Positions 27,599 through 36,173 of a DNA stretch of 64,000 nt are shown here, in pieces. A program made the position numbers and the translations under genes. Each line of letters begins with the position of its first letter. Position 1 is the first letter of the stretch. The notes under the pieces are model-generated. The model ran no database searches. It was not told the DNA's origin and worked only from the letters and a program-made list of their open reading frames with translations. This DNA comes from Streptomyces changanensis (GTDB lineage Bacteria > Actinomycetota > Actinomycetes > Streptomycetales > Streptomycetaceae), in NCBI RefSeq assembly GCF_024600715.1, contig NZ_CP102332.1:4526001-4590000 (forward strand). Direction: 5' to 3'.

Positions 27599-27721
27599 GG
27601 TGGGTCGCCCCCGCAGGGGTCGGCGGCGATCGCGGGTTCACTTCCGCGGTGCCCGAGGCCGCCGACCCCGAGGAGGTGACCCACCGCGGCCCCGACCCCA
27701 CCCACCGGCCGGGGCCGGTGG
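27599..27721. terminator. Nested inverted repeats between convergent genes
   Basis: An outer 8-bp dyad GGTGGGTC (27599-27606) pairs with 27678-27685. An inner 12-bp dyad GGGGTCGGCGGC (27616-27627) pairs with 27658-27669. A separate 9-bp stem CCACCGGCC with a 2-base loop lies at 27702-27721. Together they probably terminate both the monooxygenase and the leftward NlpC-like gene. Confidence 0.6.
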
Positions 27722-27725
27722 CGGT

Positions 27726-29150
27726 TCAGTTCCCGTCGGCGCCGTCCCCGGGCAGCGGCGGCGGAGCGTAGGAGGCCAGCGGCCGGGCGTCCGCGTCGGG
27801 CCGTACGGCGCCCAGTACCGGGTGCGCCGCCAGCGGTGAGACCGACACGGGGGCGCCGGGACGCGGCGCGTGCAGGACGCGGCCGCCGCCCACGTACAGC
27901 GCGACGTGGGTGGCGTCCGGGAAGTACACCACCAGGTCGCCGGGGCGCAGCGACCGCAGCGGGACGCGGGGCAGGGTCCGCCACTGCTCCGCGCTGCCGC
28001 GCGGCACCGGCCGGCCCGCCGCCTCCCACGCCCGCGACGCGAGCCCGGAGTCGTCGAAGGACTCCGGACCCCGGGCGCCCGGGGCGTACGGCTTGCCGAG
28101 CTGCTCCGCCGCGTACGCCACGGCGTCGGCGCCCTCCTGGGACGGCGTGCCCTCCCCGGCCGGTACGCCCTCCTCGTCCAGCGTCCCGGTGGCCGTCAGC
28201 TTCTGCCGGGCCCCGTCCGCGCGGTCCCGTTCCAGCGCGGCCAGCTCCGCGAGTTGCCCGGCCGACAGGCCCGCGAGGGCCTCCTCGACCTCCCGCAGCC
28301 GGGCCTGCGCCTCGTCGTGGGCCCGCTGCCGCGCGGCGATCAGCGCCTGGTGCGCGTCGAGGGCCCGGCGGGCCGCGGTCGCGACCGCGTCGGCCCGCTT
28401 CTCGCCGCCCTCCAACCGCGCGACGGCCGCCGCCTGCTCCCGCGCCGCACGCCGGAACACCTGGCCCTGGTCGAGGGCGTGGCGCGGGTCGCGGGTGAAG
28501 AGCAGCCGCAGCGACAGGGACAGGTCGGTGCGGCCCTGGTACTGCGCGCGGGCCAGCCGCCCGGCCGCGGCGCGGGCGCGGGCGAGGGCGTCGCGGGTGC
28601 GGGTGAGGTCACCGCCGAGCCGCCGCGTCTCGGCGGTCTGCGCGGCCAGCCGCTCCTGGGCGGCGTGATACGTCTCGCCCGCCGCCTCCGCGTCCCGGTA
28701 GAGCGCCTGGAGGCGGGTGAGCAACAAGGAGACGGGCTCGCCCCCGGCCCCGGCCTCAGCCCCGGCCCCGGCCTCAGCCCCGGCCCCGGCCTCAAACCCA
28801 GACTCGGCCTCAGACCCGGCCCCGCCCTCAGGCCCGGACCCGCCCTCGAACCCGGACTCGGACCAAGGCCCGGACTCGGACCCGGCCCCGGACCCGGCCC
28901 CGGACTCGGCCCCGGACCCAGACCCGGACCCGGACCCGGACTCGGGCCAAGGCCCAGAATCTGACCCGGACCCGGACCCGGACTCGACCTCAGGCCCGGA
29001 ACCGGGTTCCGGGACGGCCGCCGCGGGGGGCGCGGGGGCGGTGAGGGCGAGCGACGAGGCGAGCGCGAGGACCGCCACCGCCCGCCGGACCGCCACCGCC
29101 CGCCGGTCCGCCGCGCTCGCGCGGTACGGCGCAACCCTGCCGATCGACAT
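27726..29150 (-). CDS. Secreted NlpC/P60-like protein lacking the catalytic cysteine
   Basis: A 474-residue exported protein. Signal peptide: [20 protein letters not shown], ending near residue 45. A Ser/Gly/Glu/Ala repeat linker follows (about 50-137), then a long coiled coil (about 140-310, [20 protein letters not shown] onward) as in RipA-like peptidoglycan hydrolases. The C-terminal NlpC/P60 domain (about 340-460) is divergent: the catalytic Cys of the FDCSGL motif is Asp (D367 in [12 protein letters not shown]), while the His is kept (H415 in THVALYVGG). It is therefore probably not a peptidase and may bind peptidoglycan or regulate another hydrolase. The ATG at 29150 has GGAGG upstream. 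The leftward stop lies beside a terminator region. Confidence 0.88.
   Translation of the reverse strand: MSIGRVAPYRASAADRRAVAVRRAVAVLALASSLALTAPAPPAAAVPEPGSGPEVESGSGSGSDSGPWPESGSGSGSGSGAESGAGSGAGSESGPWSESGFEGGSGPEGGAGSEAESGFEAGAGAEAGAGAEAGAGGEPVSLLLTRLQALYRDAEAAGETYHAAQERLAAQTAETRRLGGDLTRTRDALARARAAAGRLARAQYQGRTDLSLSLRLLFTRDPRHALDQGQVFRRAAREQAAAVARLEGGEKRADAVATAARRALDAHQALIAARQRAHDEAQARLREVEEALAGLSAGQLAELAALERDRADGARQKLTATGTLDEEGVPAGEGTPSQEGADAVAYAAEQLGKPYAPGARGPESFDDSGLASRAWEAAGRPVPRGSAEQWRTLPRVPLRSLRPGDLVVYFPDATHVALYVGGGRVLHAPRPGAPVSVSPLAAHPVLGAVRPDADARPLASYAPPPLPGDGADGN
28743..29005 (-). repeat. In-frame low-complexity repeat (Ser/Gly/Glu/Ala linker)
   Basis: Short degenerate units of about 6-18 bp (GGCCCCGGCCTCAGCCCC-like on the + strand) encode SGSGSGS, EAGAGA and ESG-type repeats in the linker of the NlpC/P60-like protein. 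Length variation between strains is likely. Confidence 0.75.
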
Positions 29151-29288
29151 GCCACCACCTCCGGTCAAGGGACGCAGTGATGATGGTTCGTCAGATGTGG
29201 GGATGAAACGACTATGGGGCCGAACGGGTCAACCCGTCCGCCCCTGCGGGGGAGCGCGCCGGCCGTCCTCCGCCACCGGGGCCCGCGC

Positions 29289-29582
29289 TCAGGAGGGCCG
29301 CTCCGGTCCGTCCCGCCGCTCCGGCTTCGACCAGGGCCACGTCAGGCCGCGCCGCTCGCGCCCGGCCGGCTCGTAGACGTACTTCCAGCCGCGCTGGAGG
29401 CCGAGCCGGGGGGAGTGGCCCGCGGGCTCGCGGCGGTAGGCGTGGACGGTGGGCGGGCCGCCGCCCTCGTCGGGGACGGGGACCTCGTACCACTTCGGCG
29501 GATGGCCGGTGGGGCCGGTCAGCACCGGCAGGACCCGGCCGTCCAGGGGGCCGCCGTGGAAGGGGGTGTTCTCGGTTCGCAC
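29289..29582 (-). CDS. Conserved hypothetical protein
   Basis: A 97-residue protein, [20 protein letters not shown] at the N-terminus, then [11 protein letters not shown] and a basic/aromatic C-terminus ([17 protein letters not shown]). It has no signal peptide or membrane segment. The opening FHGGPLDG resembles small actinobacterial and phage hypothetical proteins, but I cannot assign a function. The GTG at 29582 is the only reasonable start. It lies 10 bases beyond the stop of the leftward TetR gene and may be co-transcribed with it. Confidence 0.6.
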   Translation of the reverse strand: MRTENTPFHGGPLDGRVLPVLTGPTGHPPKWYEVPVPDEGGGPPTVHAYRREPAGHSPRLGLQRGWKYVYEPAGRERRGLTWPWSKPERRDGPERPS

Positions 29583-29592
29583 CGCACCAGTG

Positions 29593-30324
29593 TCACAGCA
29601 GGTGGGCGGCCCCGCCCACCACGGGCACCACCCGGCGGGCGAGGGTGCCGACCGGCCCCTCGGCGGTCTCCAGGGAGAGCAGCGCCGCCACCACCCGCGC
29701 GGTCTGCGCGTCGGTCGCGGCGGTGGCCGTCAGCAGGGCCACGAGGTGGTCGACGAGCCAGCCGCGCAGCTGTGCCGCGGGCGGGCACTTGTCCTCGTCC
29801 AGCCAGATCAGGGAGGCCGCCTCGACGGCCGCTATCCAGGTGCGCACCATCATCCGCAGCCGCGGCCCCGGGTCGGGCACGTCGAGGTGGACGAGGATCT
29901 GCTCGGCGGCGGCCCGCCGCACCTCGTCCACGATCGCCGTCGTCCGGGACGTCTCGGCGACGCTGCCGCCCTGGAGGAGGGCGCTGAACCCGGCGTCGTG
30001 CTCGTCGACGAAGCGCAGGTACCGGTCGAGGACCCGGGCGAGCCGCTCGGTGGGCGGGCCGTCGGCCGGCTCCGCGAAGCACAGCTCCAGCCGGTCCGCC
30101 GCCGAGCGGAGCGCCGCCTCGTACAGCTGCTGCTTGCCGCCCGGGAAGTACCGGTAGACCAGCGGCCGGGAGACCCCGGCCGCCTCCGCGACGTCGTCCA
30201 ACGACACCTCCTCGGGCGCGTGGTGCGCGAAGAGCGACAGCGCGGCGGTGAGGAGCTGCGTACGCCGCTCCTCGACGCTCAGCCGTCGGTACGCGGGCGT
30301 GGCGGGCGTGGCGGCACGGGTCAT
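29593..30324 (-). CDS. TetR-family transcriptional regulator
   Basis: A 243-residue regulator. The N-terminal HTH is clear: [20 protein letters not shown], then [33 protein letters not shown]. The C-terminal ligand domain is all-helical. ATG start at 30324. It follows the AurF-like oxygenase gene on the same strand after 64 bases. A palindrome in the promoter region of that oxygenase (31379-31391) is a candidate binding site, so it may autoregulate the oxygenase-regulator unit. Confidence 0.92.
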   Translation of the reverse strand: MTRAATPATPAYRRLSVEERRTQLLTAALSLFAHHAPEEVSLDDVAEAAGVSRPLVYRYFPGGKQQLYEAALRSAADRLELCFAEPADGPPTERLARVLDRYLRFVDEHDAGFSALLQGGSVAETSRTTAIVDEVRRAAAEQILVHLDVPDPGPRLRMMVRTWIAAVEAASLIWLDEDKCPPAAQLRGWLVDHLVALLTATAATDAQTARVVAALLSLETAEGPVGTLARRVVPVVGGAAHLL

Positions 30325-30388
30325 GCCCGCAGCGTAACCCCGTCGGCGCAGCCGGTGTCAGGGCGCCGGGGCCGGCCGCCCGCCGCGC

Positions 30389-31324
30389 TCACGCGAGCAG
30401 TCCGGAGCTCTGCCAGAGCCGCCGCCCGACCCCGCGCAGCACGCCGATGTCGTCGAGGAAGTCGGTCAGGCGCCGGGCGCCGGACTGCATGACCTCGCGG
30501 CGGTGGCCGCTCGCCCTGACCTGGGCGACGGCCTCGCGGCGGTCGAGGCCCACGTTCTCGTAGACCCGCGGGTTGACGAAGCAGACGGAGAAGACGCGGG
30601 CGGCCTCGCCGCAGCTGATCCGGGTGAACTCCTGCTCCCAGCGGGGCGCCGTGACCATCTGGCGGCGCAGCTCCTCGCGGGCGTAGCGGACGTGCCGCGC
30701 CTCCTCCACGACGTGGATGCGGGTCACGCCGCGCACCAGCGGCTGGACGCGCTCGTCGGGGAAGGTCAGGCGCTGCATCCAGTCGAGGATCTCCTCGCCC
30801 AGCAGCGTCGCCGCGAACGACCCCGGCGTCGTCGACACCGTCTTCAGCACGCGCGCCATGTTGTGGTAGACGCGCGGCACCGGGTACGCCGGGGCCTCAC
30901 CCTTCTGGATGAGCCGGGCGAACATCATCGAGTGGCGGCACTCGTCCGCTATCTCGGTGAGTGCGTAGCGGACGTGGTTGCTGGTCACGGACTTGTCGTA
31001 GACGTGCCGCACCAGCAGCTGCATGAGGATGATCTCGAACCAGATTCCCAGGGACGCGAGGGACGCCGCCTCGTGGCGGGCGAGGTCCATCCGCTGCTCC
31101 TCGGACATCCGTCGCCACAGGGGGGTGTCGTAGAGGGAGACCAGCTCCGGCGGCCAGAACCACTTGCCGTCCTCGAAGGGCGCGTCCCAGTCGAGCTCGG
31201 TGTCGGGGTCGAAGGAGTGCTTGGCGGAGGACTCCAGCAGCCGCGCGGCGACCTGCTCGCGGTCCCGCAGCGGGCCCAGCGCGTCGCGCAGCAGGCGCAG
31301 ATCGGGTTCGGACACGGTCGTCAT
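30389..31324 (-). CDS. AurF-like diiron oxygenase
   Basis: A 311-residue helical diiron protein of the AurF (p-aminobenzoate N-oxygenase) family, Pfam PF11583 by my reading. Likely metal ligands are E128-x2-H131 (ADECRHSMMF), E177 or E178 (LLGEEILDW) and H204-x3-E208-x2-H211 (IHVVEEARHVRYA), with spacing like AurF's E136/H139, E196 and H223/E227/H230. A further Glu (E97, WFEIILMQ) is near the expected place. The substrate is unknown; in this setting it is probably not an antibiotic pathway enzyme. The start is placed at ATG 31324 (MTTVSEPDLRLLRD). The gene is divergent from a second diiron-type gene and followed by a TetR regulator. Confidence 0.85.
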   Translation of the reverse strand: MTTVSEPDLRLLRDALGPLRDREQVAARLLESSAKHSFDPDTELDWDAPFEDGKWFWPPELVSLYDTPLWRRMSEEQRMDLARHEAASLASLGIWFEIILMQLLVRHVYDKSVTSNHVRYALTEIADECRHSMMFARLIQKGEAPAYPVPRVYHNMARVLKTVSTTPGSFAATLLGEEILDWMQRLTFPDERVQPLVRGVTRIHVVEEARHVRYAREELRRQMVTAPRWEQEFTRISCGEAARVFSVCFVNPRVYENVGLDRREAVAQVRASGHRREVMQSGARRLTDFLDDIGVLRGVGRRLWQSSGLLA

Positions 31325-31378
31325 GGTCTCGGCCACCTCGCAGTCGGCTTTCGGGTTCTGCGGTCGCACCCTTATGAG

Positions 31379-31402
31379 ACTGCCTGTCAGTAAGCCCGTC
31401 AA
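31379..31402 (-). promoter_or_regulatory. Predicted promoter with overlapping palindrome, AurF-like gene
   Basis: On the leftward strand TTGACG (31397-31402) is a fair -35 box, with TCTCAT about 17 bases on as a weak -10 box. Between them sits the palindrome ACTG-CCTGT-CAGT (31379-31391 on the + strand). This is a plausible TetR operator that would block the promoter. Confidence 0.5.
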
Positions 31403-31459
31403 TCCCCCCGGCGCGACTTGTTGACCCGACGTCTAGCAAGATGGACGCTGCCCCCGTCA

Positions 31460-31590
31460 GCACCGCACCCCGCACCCGAAGCACGCACCCGCACCCCGCA
31501 CCCCGCACCCGAACCCGCACCGCGCACCCGAAGCACGACCCACACCCGTACCGCATCCGCACCCCGCCCGCAGCCCGCAGCCCGCACCCT
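31460..31590 (+). repeat. C-rich GCACCC repeat in the leader of the ferritin-like gene
   Basis: Irregular repeats of CGCACCC, CGAAGCACG and CCCGCACC units fill the region before the ferritin-like gene. The strand is strongly C-biased and could resist folding in the mRNA leader. An upstream in-frame ATG at 31441 would translate this into Pro/His/Arg/Thr repeats and is rejected as a start. Confidence 0.6.
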
Positions 31591-31614
31591 GGGGCCGACG
31601 CGAAGGAGCCGCCT

Positions 31615-32787
31615 GTGTCGACGCACGACCTGTACGCCAACGACCCGGGGTCCCCCGTCTGGCAGGTCCCCGCCTCCGGCGCCGCCCGCTTCTCCTGGGA
31701 GTACGACGAGGGGCGCGCCCGCCTCCTCGCCCTCTACCAGAAGGGCAAGGACAAGCAGTGGGACAGCACCCGCCGCATCGACTGGGACCTGGAGGTCGAC
31801 CCGTACGACCCGCTCGGCACCCCCGACGAGGCCATGACGGTGCACGGCACCCGCCACTGGTCGCGGATGACGGAGAAGGACCGCGGCGACCTGCGCCGCC
31901 ACTACGCGGCCTGGCAGTTCAGCCAGTTCCTCCACGGCGAGCAGGGCGCCATGGTGTGCGCCGCCCGGATCATCGAGGCCGTCCCCGACCTGGACGCCAA
32001 GCTGTACTCCGCCACCCAGGCCATGGACGAGGCCCGCCACGCCGAGGTGTACGGCCGCTTCCTGCACGAGAAGATCGGGATGCTGTACCCGATCAACGAC
32101 AACCTCAAGTCACTGCTCGGCGACACCCTGCGCGACTCCCGCTGGGACATGCCCTACCTCGGCATGCAGGTGCTCATCGAGGGGCTCGCGCTCGCCGCGT
32201 TCGGCATGATCCGCGACACGACGAAGAAGCCGCTGCCCAAGCAGATCCTCGCCTACGTCATGCAGGACGAGGCCCGGCACGTGGCGTTCGGCCGGATGGC
32301 GCTGCGCGACTACTACCGGCAGCTCACCGACGCCGAGCGGCGCGAGCGCGAGGACTTCGTCATCGAGGGTTGCTACCTGATGCGCGACCGGCTGCGCGGC
32401 GTCGAGGTGCTGGAGAACTTCGGCATCCCGAAGCGGGAGGCCGAGGAGATGTCGGAGCGGTCGGAGTTCCTGCAGCTCTTCCGGAAGCTGCTGTTCAGCC
32501 GGATCGTGCCGTGCGTCAAGGACATCGGCCTGTGGGGCGAGCGACTGCAGAAGGCGTACCTGGACATGGGCGTCTTCGACCTCGGTGACTCCAACCTCGA
32601 CCTGCTGATGGCGGAGGACGAGGAGATCGCGGAGCGGCTCGACGCCGAGCGGTTCGCCGCCGAGGAGGCCGAGCGCGTCGCCGAGGTCGCGCAGGCCGTC
32701 GCGGACGGCGCGGAGGCGGAGGGCGTCCCGGCGGAGGACGTCCTCGCGGAGGGCGCCACGGCGCTGGGCGCGGCCCTGGAGAAGTAG
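31615..32787 (+). CDS. Ferritin-like diiron domain protein
   Basis: A 390-residue protein of the ferritin-like superfamily (R2-like/acyl-carrier desaturase-like fold). Two E-x2-H metal motifs are visible: AMDEARHAEVYGRFLHEK and MQDEARHVAFGRMALRDYY. An upstream HGEQGAMVCAARI helix probably supplies another Glu. An acidic Ala/Glu-rich tail (about 325-390) follows. The GTG at 31615 is chosen for AAGGAG 7 bases upstream. It is divergent from the AurF-like diiron gene, so both may share regulation by the TetR protein. The substrate is unknown. Confidence 0.88.
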   Translation: MSTHDLYANDPGSPVWQVPASGAARFSWEYDEGRARLLALYQKGKDKQWDSTRRIDWDLEVDPYDPLGTPDEAMTVHGTRHWSRMTEKDRGDLRRHYAAWQFSQFLHGEQGAMVCAARIIEAVPDLDAKLYSATQAMDEARHAEVYGRFLHEKIGMLYPINDNLKSLLGDTLRDSRWDMPYLGMQVLIEGLALAAFGMIRDTTKKPLPKQILAYVMQDEARHVAFGRMALRDYYRQLTDAERREREDFVIEGCYLMRDRLRGVEVLENFGIPKREAEEMSERSEFLQLFRKLLFSRIVPCVKDIGLWGERLQKAYLDMGVFDLGDSNLDLLMAEDEEIAERLDAERFAAEEAERVAEVAQAVADGAEAEGVPAEDVLAEGATALGAALEK

Positions 32788-32810
32788 CGGTACGGGGGCG
32801 GCGGCGCGCC

Positions 32811-33002
32811 AGCCGCCAGCCGCCCCACTGGCACCCCGGCCGCCCTCCGCCCGCCCGGAACCAGCCGCCAGCCGCCCCACTGGCACCCCGGCCGCCCTCC
32901 GCCCGCCCGGAACCAGCCGCCAGCCGCCCCACTGGCACCCCGGCCGCCCTCCGCCCGCCCGGAACCAGCCGCCAGCCGCCCCACTGGCACCCCGGCCGCC
33001 CG
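32811..33002. repeat. 52-bp perfect tandem repeat, about 3.7 copies
   Basis: Three identical 52-bp units (32811-32862, 32863-32914, 32915-32966) and a partial fourth. The unit begins AGCCGCCAGCCGCCCCACTG. The array fills the gap between the convergent stops at 32787 and 33008. It contains no start-site context and is treated as non-coding. Confidence 0.95.
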
Positions 33003-33007
33003 TGCGG

Positions 33008-34516
33008 TCAGTCGCGGGCGGCGGACGCCAGCGCCGTCTCCATCACCGTCCGGGCGATGGGCGCCGCGCTGCCGCCCCCGCTGATGTCCTCCCGCCGGGC
33101 CGACGCGTCCTCCACGACGACCGCCACCGCCACCGCCGGCCGGGCCGCCCCGGTCGCCCGCGCCCAGCCGATGAACCACGCGTACGGCGTGCCCAGGTTG
33201 CCCACGCCGTGCTGGGCGGTGCCCGTCTTGCCGCCGACCTCGGCGCCCTCGATGGCCGCGTTGCTGCCCGAGCCGCCTTCGACCACGTCCACCATCAGCC
33301 CCCGCAGCACCCGTGCCGTGGTGGGCTCCATGGCGCGCGCGTAGGTGCGGCGCGGGGTCCGCCCGACGAGCCCGCCGTCCGCCGTGGTCGTCGAGTCCAC
33401 CAGGTACGGGTGGGCCAGCTCGCCGCCGTTGGCGACCGCCGCCGCGACCATGGCCATCTGCAGCGGCGTCGCCGTCGTGTCGTACTGGCCGATGGCGGAC
33501 AGGGCCAGCCGGTCCGGGGTCATGCCGGTGTCGAAGTTGGAGGGGGCCACGCGGGACGGCACGCGCAGGCCGGGGTCGTTGAAGCCGAACCTGCGGACCG
33601 CCTCCAGCATGCCCGGCAGCCCGACCCGCACCCCGAGCCGGGCCATCACCGTGTTGCACGACCAGCGGATCGCGTACGCCAGCGAGGCGTCGCCGCAGCC
33701 CGTGGCGTCGTTCGGCAGCACCGTGCGGGTGCCGGGGAGCACGTACGGGTCGGGGGTGCCGGTCGGGGCGTCGGGGTCCGTGACGACCCCGGCGTCCAGG
33801 GCCGCCGCCGCCGTGACGATCTTGAAGGTGGAGCCGGGCGGGTAGGTCTGCCGCAGCGCCCGGTTGAGCATCGGCCGGCTCGGCGCGGTGTTGAGCCGCG
33901 CCCACGCCGTGGCGACCTCGCTGCCCGTGCCGGAGAGCACCCCGGGGTCGTACGACGGGCTCGACACCAGGGCGAGGATGCGTCCGCTCGACGGCTCCAG
34001 CGCGACGACCGCCCCGCGCCGCCCCGACAGGCCGCGGAACGCGGCCTGCTGGAGCGCGCCGACGATGGTGGTGGCCACGTGGCCGCCGGGCGGCCGCCCG
34101 CGGCTGATGTCGCTCCACAGGGGGAGCGGGGAGAGGCTCGGGCTGGTGCCGGAGAGGACGGCGTCCTCGGCGTCCTCGACGAGCGTGGTGCCGTACGTCT
34201 GCGAGGCGTAGCCGGTGACGGGGGCGTACAGCGGCCCGTCGGTGTAGGTGCGTTCGTGGCGCAGCAGCTGGCCGGTGTCCTTGGAGCCGGTGACCGGCCG
34301 CCCGTCGACGAGGATGTCGCCGCGCGGTGCGGCGTACCGGGACAGCACGGTGCGCCGGTTCGCCGGGTTGTCGTCGAGGCGGTCGGCCTGGAGGACCTGT
34401 ACGCGCGCCGCGTTCGCCAGCAGCGCGACGAGCAGCAGCAGGCACAGGGCGGCGGCCCGCCGGACGGTGCGGGTGCTGCCGGGCCGGGCCAGGTCGAGGT
34501 CGCGGGGGAGGGTCAC
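33008..34516 (-). CDS. Class B penicillin-binding protein (PbpA/PBP2-like transpeptidase)
   Basis: A 502-residue membrane-anchored peptidoglycan transpeptidase. A short cytoplasmic start and one TM segment (AAALCLLLLVALLANAA) lead to a dimerization region and the transpeptidase domain. The active-site motifs are S229-T-F-K232, S286-C-N288 and K430-T-G. The size and layout resemble mycobacterial PbpA, without PASTA domains. The GTG start overlaps the stop of the upstream SEDS gene (GTGA). The two proteins should form a SEDS glycosyltransferase/class B PBP complex for cell wall growth or sporulation. Streptomycetes carry several such pairs. Confidence 0.93.
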   Translation of the reverse strand: MTLPRDLDLARPGSTRTVRRAAALCLLLLVALLANAARVQVLQADRLDDNPANRRTVLSRYAAPRGDILVDGRPVTGSKDTGQLLRHERTYTDGPLYAPVTGYASQTYGTTLVEDAEDAVLSGTSPSLSPLPLWSDISRGRPPGGHVATTIVGALQQAAFRGLSGRRGAVVALEPSSGRILALVSSPSYDPGVLSGTGSEVATAWARLNTAPSRPMLNRALRQTYPPGSTFKIVTAAAALDAGVVTDPDAPTGTPDPYVLPGTRTVLPNDATGCGDASLAYAIRWSCNTVMARLGVRVGLPGMLEAVRRFGFNDPGLRVPSRVAPSNFDTGMTPDRLALSAIGQYDTTATPLQMAMVAAAVANGGELAHPYLVDSTTTADGGLVGRTPRRTYARAMEPTTARVLRGLMVDVVEGGSGSNAAIEGAEVGGKTGTAQHGVGNLGTPYAWFIGWARATGAARPAVAVAVVVEDASARREDISGGGSAAPIARTVMETALASAARD

Positions 34517-35958
34517 CGGGCGTCCTCCGGTTGTGCGGGCGGCGCGGTGCCCGCGGTGCCGGCCCCGCCGCCCGCCCCGCCCACGGCGGAGGTGCCGTCG
34601 GCGCGCTCGTCGACGGTGCCGTCGACCGGCGCGCCGGGGGCGCGGGCGGAGTCGCTGACGCGGATCAGCAGCGCCACCATGATCCAGTTGGTGACGACGG
34701 ACGAGCCGCCCTGTGCGAGGAAGGGCATCGCCATCCCCGTCAGCGGGATCAGCCCCGTCACGCCCCCCGCGATGACGAACACCTGGAGGGCGAGGATGGA
34801 CGCCAGCCCGATCGCCAGCAGCCGCCCGAAGGGGTCGCGCAGGGCCAGCCCCCAGCGGTAGCCGCGGGCGACGAGCAGCGTGTACAGCAGGAAGAGCGCG
34901 GTCAGGCCGACGTACCCCAGCTCCTCTCCCGCGGTGGCGAGGATGAAGTCGGACTTGGCGGCGAAGCCGATGAGCGCCGAGTGTCCGAGGCCGAGGCCCG
35001 CGCCGAACATCCCGCCCGCCGCGAAGGCGAAGAGCGACTGCGCGAGCTGCCCGGGGCCGCGGCCCGCCTCGATGGAGGCGAAGGGGTGCAGCCAGTCCTC
35101 CACCCTCCCGTGCACGTGCGGTTCGAGCGTCCCCACCACGAACGCCCCGACGCACGCGAGGAGCAGGCCGACGGCGATCCACCCGGTGCGGCCGGTCGCC
35201 ACGTACAGCAGGATGACGAACAGGCCGAAGAAGAGCAGCGACGTGCCGAGGTCCCGTTCCAGGACGAGCACGCCGACGCTGGTCAGCCAGATCGCCACGA
35301 CCGGTCCGAGCACCCGCCCGGCCGGCAGCCGCACACGGCCGAGGGTGCGGCCGGTGTGCGCGAGCGCGGTGCGGTTGGCGGCCAGGTAGGCGGCGAAGAA
35401 GACGGCGAGCAGGATCTTCGCGAACTCGCCCGGCTGGAAGGACAGTCCGCCGACCCGGATCCAGATGCGGGCGCCGTTCACCGCGGGGAAGAGGATCGGT
35501 ACGGCCAGCAGGGCGAGCGCGGCGGCCACCGACACGTACGCGTACCGCTGGAGGAGCCGGTGGTCGCGCAGGAACACCACCACGGCCGCGAAGAGCGCGA
35601 AGCCGAGCGCCGACCAGACCAGCTGCGTCGGCGCCGCCCGGTCGGCCGGGGTCTCCAGGTCGAGCCGGTAGATGAGGACGAGCCCGAGCCCGTTCAGCAG
35701 GGCGGCGATGGGCAGCAGGAGCGGGTCGGCGTACGGGGCGGCGAACCGCACCGCCAGGTGCGCGACCAGCGCCAGCAGCCCGAGCCCGGCGCCGTACCCG
35801 GCGACGTCGGGCGGCACGGCGCCGCTGTGGGCCAGGCCGACGTCGGCGTAGCCGAGGACGGAGCACAGCACGGCGCAGACCAGCAGGGAGAGCTCGACAC
35901 CGCGGCGCTTCGGCAGGCGCACCCGGGGCGGCGCGGGGTCCGGGGTCGCTGCGGTCAT
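34513..35958 (-). CDS. FtsW/RodA/SpoVE-family SEDS glycosyltransferase
   Basis: A 481-residue polytopic membrane protein with about 10-12 hydrophobic segments. SEDS signatures are visible: GARIWIRVGGLSFQPGEFAK, ERDLGTSLLFFGLF (with the conserved acidic residue), AKSDFILATAGEELGYVG and LTGMAMPFLAQGGSSVV. It polymerises lipid II together with the downstream class B PBP. The ATG at 35958 is used; a TTG three codons upstream is possible. No ribosome-binding site is present and the predicted promoter places the transcription start within about 10 bases, so translation may be leaderless. The last 50 residues are a Gly/Ala/Pro-rich cytoplasmic tail. Confidence 0.93.
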   Translation of the reverse strand: MTAATPDPAPPRVRLPKRRGVELSLLVCAVLCSVLGYADVGLAHSGAVPPDVAGYGAGLGLLALVAHLAVRFAAPYADPLLLPIAALLNGLGLVLIYRLDLETPADRAAPTQLVWSALGFALFAAVVVFLRDHRLLQRYAYVSVAAALALLAVPILFPAVNGARIWIRVGGLSFQPGEFAKILLAVFFAAYLAANRTALAHTGRTLGRVRLPAGRVLGPVVAIWLTSVGVLVLERDLGTSLLFFGLFVILLYVATGRTGWIAVGLLLACVGAFVVGTLEPHVHGRVEDWLHPFASIEAGRGPGQLAQSLFAFAAGGMFGAGLGLGHSALIGFAAKSDFILATAGEELGYVGLTALFLLYTLLVARGYRWGLALRDPFGRLLAIGLASILALQVFVIAGGVTGLIPLTGMAMPFLAQGGSSVVTNWIMVALLIRVSDSARAPGAPVDGTVDERADGTSAVGGAGGGAGTAGTAPPAQPEDAR

Positions 35959-35973
35959 GGAGGGCAACGTAGC

Positions 35974-36003
35974 AAGATAAAAGTGCTATGTCCCTTATGT
36001 CGG
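35974..36003 (-). promoter_or_regulatory. Predicted housekeeping-type promoter of the SEDS-PBP operon
   Basis: On the leftward strand CCGACA (35998-36003) and TATCTT (35974-35979) are separated by 18 bases. The expected start point falls at about 35,967, giving a leader of fewer than 10 bases. Confidence 0.5.
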
Positions 36004-36061
36004 GTTGCATCATGGTCATGTCGGGCCATCCCGCGCCCGGTCCGGTGACGCCCGGTCCGGG

Positions 36062-36121
36062 GGAGCCCCGCCCCGTGGAGCCCCGCCCAGTGGAGCCCCG
36101 CCCCGTGGCGGCCCGCCTGGT
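36062..36121. repeat. 15-bp tandem repeat, about 4 copies
   Basis: GGAGCCCCGCCCCGT-type units at 36062, 36077, 36092 and 36107, the last one diverged, with further decayed copies to about 36,160. They lie in the gap between the SEDS gene promoter and the stop of the leftward sensor kinase. Confidence 0.8.
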
Positions 36122-36173
36122 GGCGCGCGTCCGGTGACGCTCCGTCCGGTGGCGCCCCGTCCGTGGTGGCGGG

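Noticed and set aside
31441..31614. Upstream extension of the ferritin-like protein from ATG 31441
   Set aside because: The extra 58 residues are His/Pro/Arg/Thr repeats from a C-rich tract, while GTG 31615 has an AAGGAG site and fits the family start.
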